Shown here: positions 1-5,761 of the stretch, piece by piece | Layout: each line of letters opens with the position of its first letter | How positions within the stretch are numbered: the stretch's first letter is position 1 | Assembly (NCBI GenBank): GCA_964636405.1 | Contig: CAZWSI010000037.1 | Coordinates: 1-13,727, forward strand | Length of the DNA stretch: 13,727 bases | Source of the DNA: CAZKGE01 sp964636405 | GTDB lineage: Bacteria; Bacillota; Clostridia; Christensenellales; CAG-138 | Reading direction: 5' to 3' | Translations under genes and position numbers: made by a program | Notes under the pieces: model-generated | What the model was told of the DNA's origin: nothing | Seen by the model: only the letters and a program-made list of their open reading frames with translations | Databases searched by the model: none

Positions 1-54
1 GGTGCTCCCATTCTACACCACCATGGAGGTTTACACAAAATTGGGGATGGTCTC
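1..54 (-). mobile_element. Terminus of an IS256-family (mutator-type) insertion sequence, partial
   Basis: Read on the minus strand, the element begins at 54 with GAGACCATCC and reaches the block TTTTGTGTAAA 25 bases in. This matches in length and core the terminal inverted repeats of IS256-family elements, which end in ...TTGTGTAAA about 25 bases from the tip. Only this end is in the window; no transposase is visible. The element abuts the broken IS3-type orfA at 90-245, so it may be nested in it. An 8-9 bp target duplication cannot be tested because the other end is missing. The family call rests on the terminal motif only. Confidence 0.45.
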
Positions 55-309
55 AGACCGGTAGATAGTCTTTCCAGTCACTTTTTTCCTCAACCTTCCG
101 GAGCTTCTGACAGCCTTTTTTGCTGTCGCCAACTGTATATCGCTTTGGTTGATACCCCGAGCTTTGCGCTCGCGTTGGTTACGCTCGTCTCACGCGCTAA
201 TACTAACGCCTCTTCTTTAAATTCATCGCTGTACTTTGTTGTCATCTTTACACCCCTCGCTTCTTTTCATTATATCATCGTGGGTGTCCTGTTTTATGAT
301 AGTAGTCCA
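55..309 (-). mobile_element. IS3-type insertion sequence, left end and 5' part of orfA (remnant)
   Basis: Read on the minus strand the element starts at 309 with TGGACTACTATCATAAAACA, then has a start codon at 245 and the first half of an orfA-like gene. The exact outer boundary is fixed by the second copy at 13674-13727: the two copies are identical for 54 bases from TGGAC and diverge immediately outside it. TG...CA termini and an HTH orfA are typical of IS3-family elements. orfB and the right end are absent. Bases 55-89 may be IS3 sequence or a junction fragment. Confidence 0.65.
90..245 (-). pseudogene. Truncated IS3-type transposase OrfA (51 codons)
   Basis: The protein starts MTTKYSDEFKEEALVLARET, followed by the helix-turn-helix segment AKLGVSTKAIYSWRQQ (about residues 27-42), the hallmark of IS3/Tnp_1 OrfA proteins that bind the IS ends. 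OrfA of this family is usually about 90-110 residues, with a leucine-zipper half after the HTH. Here a stop follows EAPEG at residue 51 and the zipper is missing. The adjacent IS256-type end at 1-54 makes disruption by nested insertion likely. The gene should be inactive. Confidence 0.7.
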
Positions 310-379
310 AAAAGTGAAGTTCATAAAAGCGATACACCTTGGGGAAATGGCCGCCGTGCCGCCGCTAGGCTTTTCCAGA

Positions 380-415
380 GGCCCGGTTTCACCTTGAAGG
401 TAAACCGGGCCTTTT
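380..415 (+). terminator. Intrinsic terminator, plus strand, orphaned
   Basis: The 10-bp perfect stem GGCCCGGTTT (380-389) / AAACCGGGCC (402-411) encloses a loop that can itself pair (ACCTT/AAGGT) and is followed by a TTTT tract. The U-tract lies only on the plus strand, so it terminates rightward transcription. No intact plus-strand gene precedes it; the IS3-type element at 309 lies just upstream. It also separates that side from the convergent ars operon. Confidence 0.75.
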
Positions 416-551
416 ATCTTCATATGTTCTTTTCCGTGTATAAATTTTCATCGGCCTCTTTAACCAACACGGCTTTCGGCAAAGCCGGGGTTCCTGGCGG
501 ATACGGGGCTTGCACAGACGGACGCATACGGCGACACGAACGTATGCAGAC

Positions 552-893
552 TCACAGCTCCTTTTGCAGCAGCTTAACGATCTCTTCTTTCTTGAGCGCC
601 TTGCCGAACGCAATGACCTTGCCCTTGTATACGAGGGCGGGCGTCGTCATAACGCCGTAGGAAGCGATCTGTGTAAAGTCTGTGACGTGGTCGATTTCAG
701 TGCGCATGCCAAGCTCCGCAAGCGCCGCCCTTGCGGCGGCCTCCAGCGCGTTGCATTTCGCACAGCCGCTGCCCAACACCTTAACAACCGAACCCCCGGA
801 CTGCGCTTCCTTTGCCTTTTGCATGGTTTCCGCGTTGCAGTCCCCGCCGCAGCAGGAGCCGGTTTTCTCTGTTTTCTTGCGAAAGATACGCAT
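552..893 (-). CDS. Small thioredoxin-fold redox-active disulfide protein
   Basis: A 113-residue protein with an N-terminal Cys-rich stretch (C14, C15, C19) and a glutaredoxin/thioredoxin-like domain from about residue 35. The redox motif GCAKC (C44, C47) follows the first beta strand, and TTPALVYKGK (residues 83-92) supplies the cis-proline loop. This is the thioredoxin_3 / 'redox-active disulfide protein 2' type, which is often encoded next to PF03773 permeases. It is cytosolic, with no signal peptide. An excellent ribosome site AGGAGG (902-907, 8-base spacing) fixes the start. It is the last gene of an operon and lies 24 bases after the permease. A role in reducing or handing over a metal(loid) to the permease is inference. 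The extra N-terminal CC..C cluster is unusual and could bind metal. Confidence 0.85.
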   Translation of the reverse strand: MRIFRKKTEKTGSCCGGDCNAETMQKAKEAQSGGSVVKVLGSGCAKCNALEAAARAALAELGMRTEIDHVTDFTQIASYGVMTTPALVYKGKVIAFGKALKKEEIVKLLQKEL

Positions 894-917
894 ATTGCTT
901 GCCTCCTATACGATAAA

Positions 918-1913
918 TCATGCCTGTATTGCGTTGAATAAGTATCCAACCAGAACAATTCCTGCGAAACAGATGCCGATAAAGAGCGCCAGCAGCCTGG
1001 GCTTTACCGCCTTGCGAAGCATAATGATGGACGGCAAAGACAACGTTGTGACCGCCATCATAAAGGACAGCACCACGCCAAGCAAAGCGCCCTTTCCAAG
1101 CAAGGCTTCCGCAATCGGAATTGTGCCGAAGATGTCGGCGTACATGGGAACGCCCAGCAACGTGGCCAATACTACGCCGAAGGGATTCTTCCCGCCGAGC
1201 ACCGTCTCAACCCAGCTTTGGGGAATCCAGTTGTGAATGACGGCGCCGATGCCCACGCCCACAAGGATATAGGGAAGCACCTTTTTAAAGGTTGCCCCTG
1301 TCTGCTCCCCGGCATAGACCAGCCTGTCCTTTTGCGATAAATCCGGCGACGCAATATCCACACTGCCAGCCGTAAGGATGAAGCGCTCCACATAGCGTTC
1401 CATGCGCAGCTTTTCAATCATTGTGCCGCCGGCAACCGCGATGACAAGACCTGCGGCGACATAGATGACCGCCACCCTTGCGCCGAAGATACTCATCAGT
1501 AAAAGCAGTGAACCGAGATCAACCATAGGCGAGGAAATCAGGAAGGAGAAGGTCACCCCCACAGGAAGCCCGGCGCTTGTAAAGCCTATGAAAAGCGGAA
1601 TCGAAGAGCAGGAGCAAAACGGAGTTACCGTGCCCAGCAGCGCTGCGATACAGTTTGCGCCAATGCCGTGAAAGCGCCCCAGAATCCTTTTGCTTCGCTC
1701 CGGGGGGAAATAGCTTTGAATATAGCTGATGAGGAAGATGAGGACACACAGCAGCACGACGATCTTGATCACGTCATACAGGAAAAACTGTACGCTCCCG
1801 ATCCATCTGTTGCCGGTATCAAGACCAAGTGCGGTCAGTCCGGCTCCTATCAACGCATTCAGCCACCGCATGCCGAGAAGCTCATTCTGGACGAAGTCCC
1901 ATACTATTTGCAT
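918..1913 (-). CDS. Permease of the ArsP_1/DUF318 family (PF03773)
   Basis: An integral membrane protein of about 331 residues with roughly eight hydrophobic segments. The family signature lies near residues 85-130: LGTVTPFCSCSSIPLFIGF followed by SAGLPVGVTFSFLISSP. The paired Cys-Ser-Cys of the signature is the likely substrate or metal contact. A second repeat-like half contains GVPMYADIFGTIPIAEALL. Family members include organoarsenical exporters (ArsP) and uncharacterised metal permeases, so the substrate is uncertain. The frame opens at ATG 1919, but the ribosome site AAAGGCGGGG sits 1 base from it and 7 bases from the next ATG at 1913, so 1913 is preferred. The start lies inside the end of arsR, indicating translational coupling. 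Confidence 0.88.
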   Translation of the reverse strand: MQIVWDFVQNELLGMRWLNALIGAGLTALGLDTGNRWIGSVQFFLYDVIKIVVLLCVLIFLISYIQSYFPPERSKRILGRFHGIGANCIAALLGTVTPFCSCSSIPLFIGFTSAGLPVGVTFSFLISSPMVDLGSLLLLMSIFGARVAVIYVAAGLVIAVAGGTMIEKLRMERYVERFILTAGSVDIASPDLSQKDRLVYAGEQTGATFKKVLPYILVGVGIGAVIHNWIPQSWVETVLGGKNPFGVVLATLLGVPMYADIFGTIPIAEALLGKGALLGVVLSFMMAVTTLSLPSIIMLRKAVKPRLLALFIGICFAGIVLVGYLFNAIQA

Positions 1914-2200
1914 TCGCATTCCCCGCCTTTACAGCACTCGAGAGACGAGATAAAGCTTTTGAAAGCGGCCAGCGTTTCACACTTGAGAGAGTAATGCAAC
2001 CACTTTCCGTCCCTTCTGGCGTTCACGAGCCCGCACTCCGTCAGCACCCTCATATGATGAGAGAGCGTAGGCTGCGTGATTTCAAAAGCCTCCAGCATCT
2101 TGCAGCCGCATTTTTCTCCATCGGACAGCATCTGCACGATCTTCAGCCGGTTCGCATCACTAAGCGACTTGCATATCAGCGCCACGTCGATTTCGTTCAT
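1904..2200 (-). CDS. ArsR/SmtB-family metalloregulator
   Basis: A 98-residue winged-helix repressor. Residues 8-60 hold the DNA-binding fold, with recognition helix QPTLSHHMRVL (43-53) and wing ARRDGKWLHYSL (61-72). The sensor position at the start of helix 3 reads EKCGCKML (C31, C33), equivalent to the CxC of ArsR-type arsenic sensors. A Cys-rich tail (C89, C90, C95, C97) may add a ligand or metal site. Family members dissociate from DNA when As(III), Sb(III) or soft metals bind. It is the first gene of the operon, with ribosome site GAGGTG (2206-2211) and its own promoter at 2230-2258. It overlaps the permease start. It very likely autoregulates the operon; the inducing metal is not known. 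Confidence 0.9.
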   Translation of the reverse strand: MNEIDVALICKSLSDANRLKIVQMLSDGEKCGCKMLEAFEITQPTLSHHMRVLTECGLVNARRDGKWLHYSLKCETLAAFKSFISSLECCKGGECECK

Positions 2201-2229
2201 ACAAGCACCTCACATTGACCGATGTCTAT

Positions 2230-2258
2230 ATGATAGCGCGCGCATAAATGCATGTCAA
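2230..2258 (-). promoter_or_regulatory. Sigma-A promoter of the arsR-permease-thioredoxin operon
   Basis: On the minus strand, -35 TTGACA (2253-2258) is perfect, the spacer is 17 bases, and -10 is TATCAT (2230-2235). Just downstream, between start site and ribosome site, an imperfect palindrome CATCGGTCAATG (2214-2225) is placed where an ArsR operator would block initiation. The promoter is clear; the operator assignment is inference. Confidence 0.8.
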
Positions 2259-2298
2259 TGCGTTGCGAGAAATGTTTCTTTTTACACGCGTGAAACCG

Positions 2299-2322
2299 GG
2301 CGGCGCAACCCCAAGCGCCGCC
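2299..2322. other. GC-rich hairpin between arsR promoter and tRNA terminator
   Basis: A perfect 8-bp stem GGCGGCGC (2299-2306) / GCGCCGCC (2315-2322) with an 8-base loop. Neither side has a U-tract, so it is not a standard intrinsic terminator. It could act as a backup transcription barrier behind the tRNA gene, or be incidental. Confidence 0.4.
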
Positions 2323-2350
2323 TGATTGCTTACCGCCCAGAAAAACAAAC

Positions 2351-2389
2351 AAAAAACCCGAACCCCTTACCAATCGGTATCGGGTTCGG
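2351..2389 (-). terminator. Intrinsic terminator of the tRNA-Val gene
   Basis: On the minus strand the stem CCGAACCC (2389-2382) / GGGTTCGG (2365-2358) has a second inner stem TACC/GGTA and is followed by G and six T (2356-2351). It lies about 13 bases after the tRNA 3' end, so it ends the single-gene tRNA transcript before the ars operon promoter. Confidence 0.85.
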
Positions 2390-2401
2390 ATTATCTTGCT
2401 G

Positions 2402-2478
2402 TGGTGGGGATAACAGGGCTCGAACCTGTGACCTCTTCGATGTGAACGAAGCGCTCTAACCAGCTGGGCTACATCCCC
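2402..2478 (-). tRNA. tRNA-Val (anticodon CAC)
   Basis: A full 77-base cloverleaf on the minus strand: acceptor GGGGATG/TATCCCC, D arm, anticodon stem CTTCG/CGAAG with 7-base loop TTCACAT (anticodon CAC, reading GUG valine), T arm ACAGG-TTCGAGC-CCTGT, discriminator A and encoded CCA. The D stem GCCC/GAGC has one C-A mismatch. It has its own promoter (2489-2517) and terminator (2351-2389). It lies next to the low-GC HD/TIR island, which begins on its 5' side; no second copy of the 3' end was seen that would mark an attachment site. Confidence 0.95.
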
Positions 2479-2488
2479 GAACACATTT

Positions 2489-2517
2489 ATTTTAACGCAT
2501 GTCGGCGCGCTTGGCAA
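2489..2517 (-). promoter_or_regulatory. Promoter of the tRNA-Val gene
   Basis: On the minus strand, -35 TTGCCA (2512-2517), 17-base spacer, -10 TAAAAT (2489-2494). The -10 ends 11 bases before the tRNA 5' end. Two near-identical A-rich blocks just upstream on this strand (2522-2536 and 2548-2563) could serve as UP elements. Confidence 0.7.
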
Positions 2518-2521
2518 GCCC

Positions 2522-2563
2522 CATTTTTTGATTTTGAATAAGCGGCGCATTTTTTTGATTTTG
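2522..2563. repeat. Two-copy AT-rich direct repeat upstream of the tRNA promoter
   Basis: CATTTTTTGATTTTG at 2522-2536 recurs at 2548-2563 with one extra T, a spacing of about 26 bases. It sits in the divergent region between the tRNA and HD-gene promoters. An UP-element role for the tRNA is inference. Confidence 0.5.
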
Positions 2564-2599
2564 CAAAAGCAACGATCATTTTACGTTTCCAAATATTTA

Positions 2600-2628
2600 T
2601 TGGCCTTGTAAAAGACCTGTGATACAAT
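2600..2628 (+). promoter_or_regulatory. Putative promoter of the HD-RyR / TIR operon
   Basis: -35 TTGGCC (2600-2605), 17-base spacer, -10 TACAAT (2623-2628). Directly after it an 8-bp inverted repeat CAAAAGCG (2632-2639) / CGCTTTTG (2652-2659) covers the expected transcript start and could be an operator or a 5' stem-loop. The leader to the ATG at 2805 is about 170 bases and carries no other recognisable gene or riboswitch. Confidence 0.6.
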
Positions 2629-2804
2629 ATACAAAAGCGGCTTGTTGTGAGCGCTTTTGCGGCGCTTGCTCCGGGTCGTTTCTATATCTGCATGCAAAAC
2701 CGGCAGGATTACCATCAACGGATATGGTTGTGCGCCTGCGGCAGAGCGTCACCCAAACGAATGCTCTGACCATGGTTTCCAAACAAATAGGAGAGAGGAG
2801 CCCA

Positions 2805-2969
2805 ATGAACAAACGATCTGAATGTGTAGTAAGGTTTTTCGACGACTTGGAGGTCTTTGGGATATTCGGAGAGGGCATTGCTAAAGATCTTCATGCGGCA
2901 GGCAATTCTGGAGTTTCTGGAGAACGAAACAAAGGACACGGCCTTTGCTGTTTACAGAACCTTCTTTGA
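2805..2969 (+). pseudogene. Probable true N-terminus of the HD gene, out of frame by one base
   Basis: ATG 2805 is preceded by GGAGAGAGGAG at the right distance, the best ribosome site in this stretch. The first 32 codons (MNKRSECVVRFFDDLEVF, then GIFGEGIAKDLHAA) look like a normal helical N-terminus. After about 2900 this frame turns into a meaningless +1 reading of the HD gene and stops at 2967. Removing one G in GCGGCAGGCA (2895-2904) would join the frames as KDLHAQAILEFLENE. Either the gene carries a one-base insertion, or the assembly has an error, or translation shifts frame. A stand-alone 54-residue leader peptide is a less likely alternative. Confidence 0.5.
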
Positions 2970-4539
2970 CAGCTATCGCATCAAAATGGAGGGCCAGTCC
3001 AATCCTTTTGTTGATCTGTTGGATGTGCTGAAAAATTACGAGGAGAATGCCTCGATACTCATTGACAAGCAGCGCGACCATTATGTGCACTCGGTCAATG
3101 TGTTTATCCTCGGTTTGTGTATATATTCCGGCAACAGCAAATACCGGGCGGCATTTGACAAGACCAACATGGATAAAAACGAATATCCGTTTTCTTACGA
3201 CACAAAAAACGAAGAGTTTTTTTATCGTTGGGGACTCGCTTCGCTGTTTCACGATGTGGGCTATCCCGTTGAAATTGTCGGGAGGCAGATCAATCAATTC
3301 ATCGACTTCGCAACGGGCGCTGGGGGCGGCACAGAAAAGGTCAACGCACAGCTTTCCTTTGAAAACTTTTATGAGCTTAATAGTATCGCGGAAATTTTAC
3401 CAAAGCGACAGTTTATTGAATGCTACGACAGACGGTATGACGACGCCGTATATATTGACATGCTCAAGCCTGTGGATTTGCTGGCACATAAGCTGCACGC
3501 ATCGCTTGGCGTCGATCTGAAGCGGGTCATGTTCTCGTTGAATGATTTTGTGAATGTGATGGCAAAATTCGGCTTTATCGACCACGGTTATTACAGTTCC
3601 ATCATCATTTTGAAATGGTATGCGTACCTGATTCAATCCGCGGGATATAAGCCGGAGTATTTCTTCTGGCCGGTTCTTGACAGCGCAAGCGCGATTTTGC
3701 TCCACAACTGTTATAAGAACATGATGATGAAAAAACCGTTCAATCTGGGAGCGATGCGCCCGGAAACACATCCGATCGCTTTCCTGCTGATTCTTTGCGA
3801 TGAGTTGCAGGAATGGAACCGCGAGGCTTACGGCGTGAAAGACAGGCTGCGCGTGCTTGCCGCCGAAGCGGATGTTTTAATCAATGAGGAAACGCTTGCC
3901 GTAACCTTTATCACGCATGATGGTTCTTTGCCTGAGAATTTCGCTCAAGAAAAAACGGAGCTGCTTTATAAAATGCTTGATTTGAATGAACTGTTTGGAA
4001 ATGTCGATATCCAATGCAAGGCGGTAAAGAAGCAGGTGCTGCCCGTTGTCCGTAACGACATTGAGCCGCGCCCGGAGCTGGAGGACTTAGAAAAACTGGC
4101 TCGGGCTATTCATGATCTTTATAACGAAAAGCAGCTTGAACGCTACCCGGAAAAACCGCTGAAATACCCCAGCTTTGACAACCTGACCGATTCGCTCAAA
4201 TATTCCAATCTGCGACAGGCAATGGGCATTCCAAATAAGCTTCGTGCAATGGAATATGCGATGCGGCCTGTGAGCTGTGAAGGTATTGCAATTACAAAGA
4301 TACCGGCGGAATATGTCGAGGCACTTGCAGAAAAGGAGCACGATGCCTGGATGAAGGAGCGTATTTCTACAGGCTGGACGCTTGGGGCTGTTGTGGATTC
4401 CAATAAAAAGGAATCGCCGTATTTCGTTCCTTATAATGAATTGAGTGAAGAAATAAAGCAGCTTGACCGCGACACGATTGAGAATATCCCTGTTTTGTTA
4501 TCGCGTATCGGCATGAAAATCGTAGCAAAAGGAGAGTAA
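2857..4539 (+). CDS. HD-domain phosphohydrolase with C-terminal RyR domain
   Basis: The 560-codon frame encodes an all-helical HD domain with a full set of putative metal ligands, numbered from 2857: H78 (YVHSVNV), H132-D133 (LFHDVGYP), D242-H243 (FIDHGYYSS), H283 (LLHNCY) and D315 (LILCDELQEW). Such HD enzymes hydrolyse phosphoesters, often nucleotides. A middle region of unknown function follows. Residues about 485-545 match the RyR domain: ALAEKEHDAWMKERISTGW, then SPYFVPYNEL and a downstream Asp-Arg. RyR domains occur in animal ryanodine receptors and in bacterial conflict proteins, where they are proposed ligand sensors. The start is unsettled. TTG 2857 and ATG 2893 both have poor ribosome sites, while a strong site lies before ATG 2805 in another frame (see the small entry at 2805). 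The TIR gene follows after 5 bases. Substrate unknown. Confidence 0.85.
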   Translation: MGYSERALLKIFMRQAILEFLENETKDTAFAVYRTFFDSYRIKMEGQSNPFVDLLDVLKNYEENASILIDKQRDHYVHSVNVFILGLCIYSGNSKYRAAFDKTNMDKNEYPFSYDTKNEEFFYRWGLASLFHDVGYPVEIVGRQINQFIDFATGAGGGTEKVNAQLSFENFYELNSIAEILPKRQFIECYDRRYDDAVYIDMLKPVDLLAHKLHASLGVDLKRVMFSLNDFVNVMAKFGFIDHGYYSSIIILKWYAYLIQSAGYKPEYFFWPVLDSASAILLHNCYKNMMMKKPFNLGAMRPETHPIAFLLILCDELQEWNREAYGVKDRLRVLAAEADVLINEETLAVTFITHDGSLPENFAQEKTELLYKMLDLNELFGNVDIQCKAVKKQVLPVVRNDIEPRPELEDLEKLARAIHDLYNEKQLERYPEKPLKYPSFDNLTDSLKYSNLRQAMGIPNKLRAMEYAMRPVSCEGIAITKIPAEYVEALAEKEHDAWMKERISTGWTLGAVVDSNKKESPYFVPYNELSEEIKQLDRDTIENIPVLLSRIGMKIVAKGE

Positions 4540-4544
4540 CGGCA

Positions 4545-5516
4545 ATGGGATTATTCGATAAGTTCAAGAAAAAGGAAGCGCAAGTGCAGCCGACGGAAGC
4601 GCTGCATGCAAACCGTATTCCGTTTCCGGCCTATCATGGAAATGAGCCGTACATATTTATCAGCTATGCGCATCTTGACGCTGTGAAGGTCTATTCCGAG
4701 ATAACCACATTCCACAATGCCGGGTATCGCGTTTGGTATGACGAGGGAATTGCGCCGGGCAACGAATGGACGGATGAGATTGCCAATGCGCTTGAAAAAT
4801 GCGCGTTGTTTATCGTGTTTATTACGCCGCACTCCGCAGTTTCTCCGAATGTGCAAAATGAAATCAATTTTGCCATTGACGAGAAAAAGCCTTTTCTCGC
4901 CGTGCATTTGGAGGAAACAACGCTCCGCGCGGGGATCAAGCTTCAGATCGGAACGAAGCAGGCTATTTTGAAATACTTGATGACCGAAGACGAGTATGCT
5001 TATAAATACTCGACTGCGTTTGAGAGAATGGGGTTAAGGGCGGGCAAAAGCACGCCTGTGCCCGCAACTGTGCAAGCTCCGAAACCTGAAATCAAGCCTA
5101 CAGCTTCAGCCTTTGTTTTAACCGAACAGGATCGCATCAATATTGAGCGCATCCAGAATTCCGAGGCAACCATGAACGATTTTGAGTGGCTCGGCTCCAC
5201 CGTGAAAGCGTATCACGGAATAAAGAAACGCTTCACCGTCCCGGGCAGCCCAACCAAGATTGTGTCCAATGTTTTTAGAAACAGAGACTATATAGAAATG
5301 GTGACCTTGCCGCAAAGTGTGGCCGAGCTGGAGGCCTATGTCTTTGTGAACTGCCCTAATCTTGAATTGGTGATCATCGAGAACCGCGATGTTCGCTTTG
5401 CCGAGGTGAGTCCGTTTGCAGATTGCCCGAAGCTGACGGTACGGTGTCATAAGGATTCCGTTACCCATCAGCGGTTAAAGCACGTGTTTGACGGCAACAT
5501 AACCTTCTTTGATTAG
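4545..5516 (+). CDS. TIR-domain protein with C-terminal BspA-like leucine-rich region
   Basis: A 323-residue protein. After a basic start (MGLFDKFKKK), residues about 34-160 form a bacterial TIR domain: PYIFISYAHLD (box 1), GYRVWYDEGIAPGNEW (BB-loop region), ALFIVFITPHSAVSP and NVQNEINFAIDEKKPFLAVHL. A Pro-rich linker (about 168-190) leads to two or three LRR_5/BspA-type repeats (about 216-310; e.g. IEMVTLPQSVAELEAYVF, then NCPNLELVII). Bacterial TIR domains are often NAD-cleaving or NAD-derived signal-producing enzymes in immunity. The catalytic Glu could not be assigned with confidence: the SARM1-like position appears to be Thr in EWTDEI, with Asp and Glu beside it. The start is set by GGAGAG at the end of the HD gene. 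The stop codon is formed by the MITE at 5514. Confidence 0.88.
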   Translation: MGLFDKFKKKEAQVQPTEALHANRIPFPAYHGNEPYIFISYAHLDAVKVYSEITTFHNAGYRVWYDEGIAPGNEWTDEIANALEKCALFIVFITPHSAVSPNVQNEINFAIDEKKPFLAVHLEETTLRAGIKLQIGTKQAILKYLMTEDEYAYKYSTAFERMGLRAGKSTPVPATVQAPKPEIKPTASAFVLTEQDRINIERIQNSEATMNDFEWLGSTVKAYHGIKKRFTVPGSPTKIVSNVFRNRDYIEMVTLPQSVAELEAYVFVNCPNLELVIIENRDVRFAEVSPFADCPKLTVRCHKDSVTHQRLKHVFDGNITFFD

Positions 5517-5676
5517 GGTCTGTTTCTAAATTCCTGAAATTGCATTTTCGGCGTCTTTTCCGCCCATTTTGCGCTCCAAATCCTCGATTTACCTCCAGTA
5601 AACCATCGGATTTTCCGCTGAACTGGACGAAAAATCCGCTCGAAACTGCAATTTCTTCTTTTAGAAACAGACCCTA
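5514..5676. mobile_element. MITE-like element (163 bp) with TA duplication, IS630/Tc1-mariner type
   Basis: The termini are a perfect 17-bp inverted repeat, TAGGGTCTGTTTCTAAA at 5514-5530 and its complement at 5660-5676. Weaker symmetry extends to about 40 bp (shared GAAATTGCA and TTTCG blocks). The interior has no gene but folds into further hairpins, e.g. TTTAC/GTAAA around 5589-5603 and CGGATTTT/AAAATCCG around 5607-5638. The outermost TA at each end fits a TA target duplication. Restoring the empty site gives TTTGATTAAGATAAACG, so the insertion hit the TAA stop of the TIR gene and replaced it with TAG. A transposase is not present and would act in trans. Confidence 0.8.
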
Positions 5677-5721
5677 AGATAAACGTCGATACTTTCAAGG
5701 CGTAACCCGCTCTGGCGAGGA

Positions 5722-5748
5722 GAAAAAGGCCAGGATGCAATGAATGGC
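5722..5748 (-). terminator. Possible weak terminator of the lipoprotein gene
   Basis: On the minus strand, just after the lipoprotein stop, a short stem GCCA/TGGC (about 5748-5731) is followed by C and five T (5727-5723). The stem is short, so efficiency is doubtful. Confidence 0.3.
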
Positions 5749-5761
5749 GCGCCCTTTATCC

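Noticed and set aside
223..423. Minus-strand frame of 66 codons crossing the IS end
   Set aside because: It spans the terminator hairpin and the IS boundary at 309 and has no good ribosome site.
2402..2430. tRNA-Val 3' end as an integration site of the HD/TIR island
   Set aside because: The island lies on the 5' side of the tRNA, no integrase is present, and no second copy of the 3' end was found in the window.
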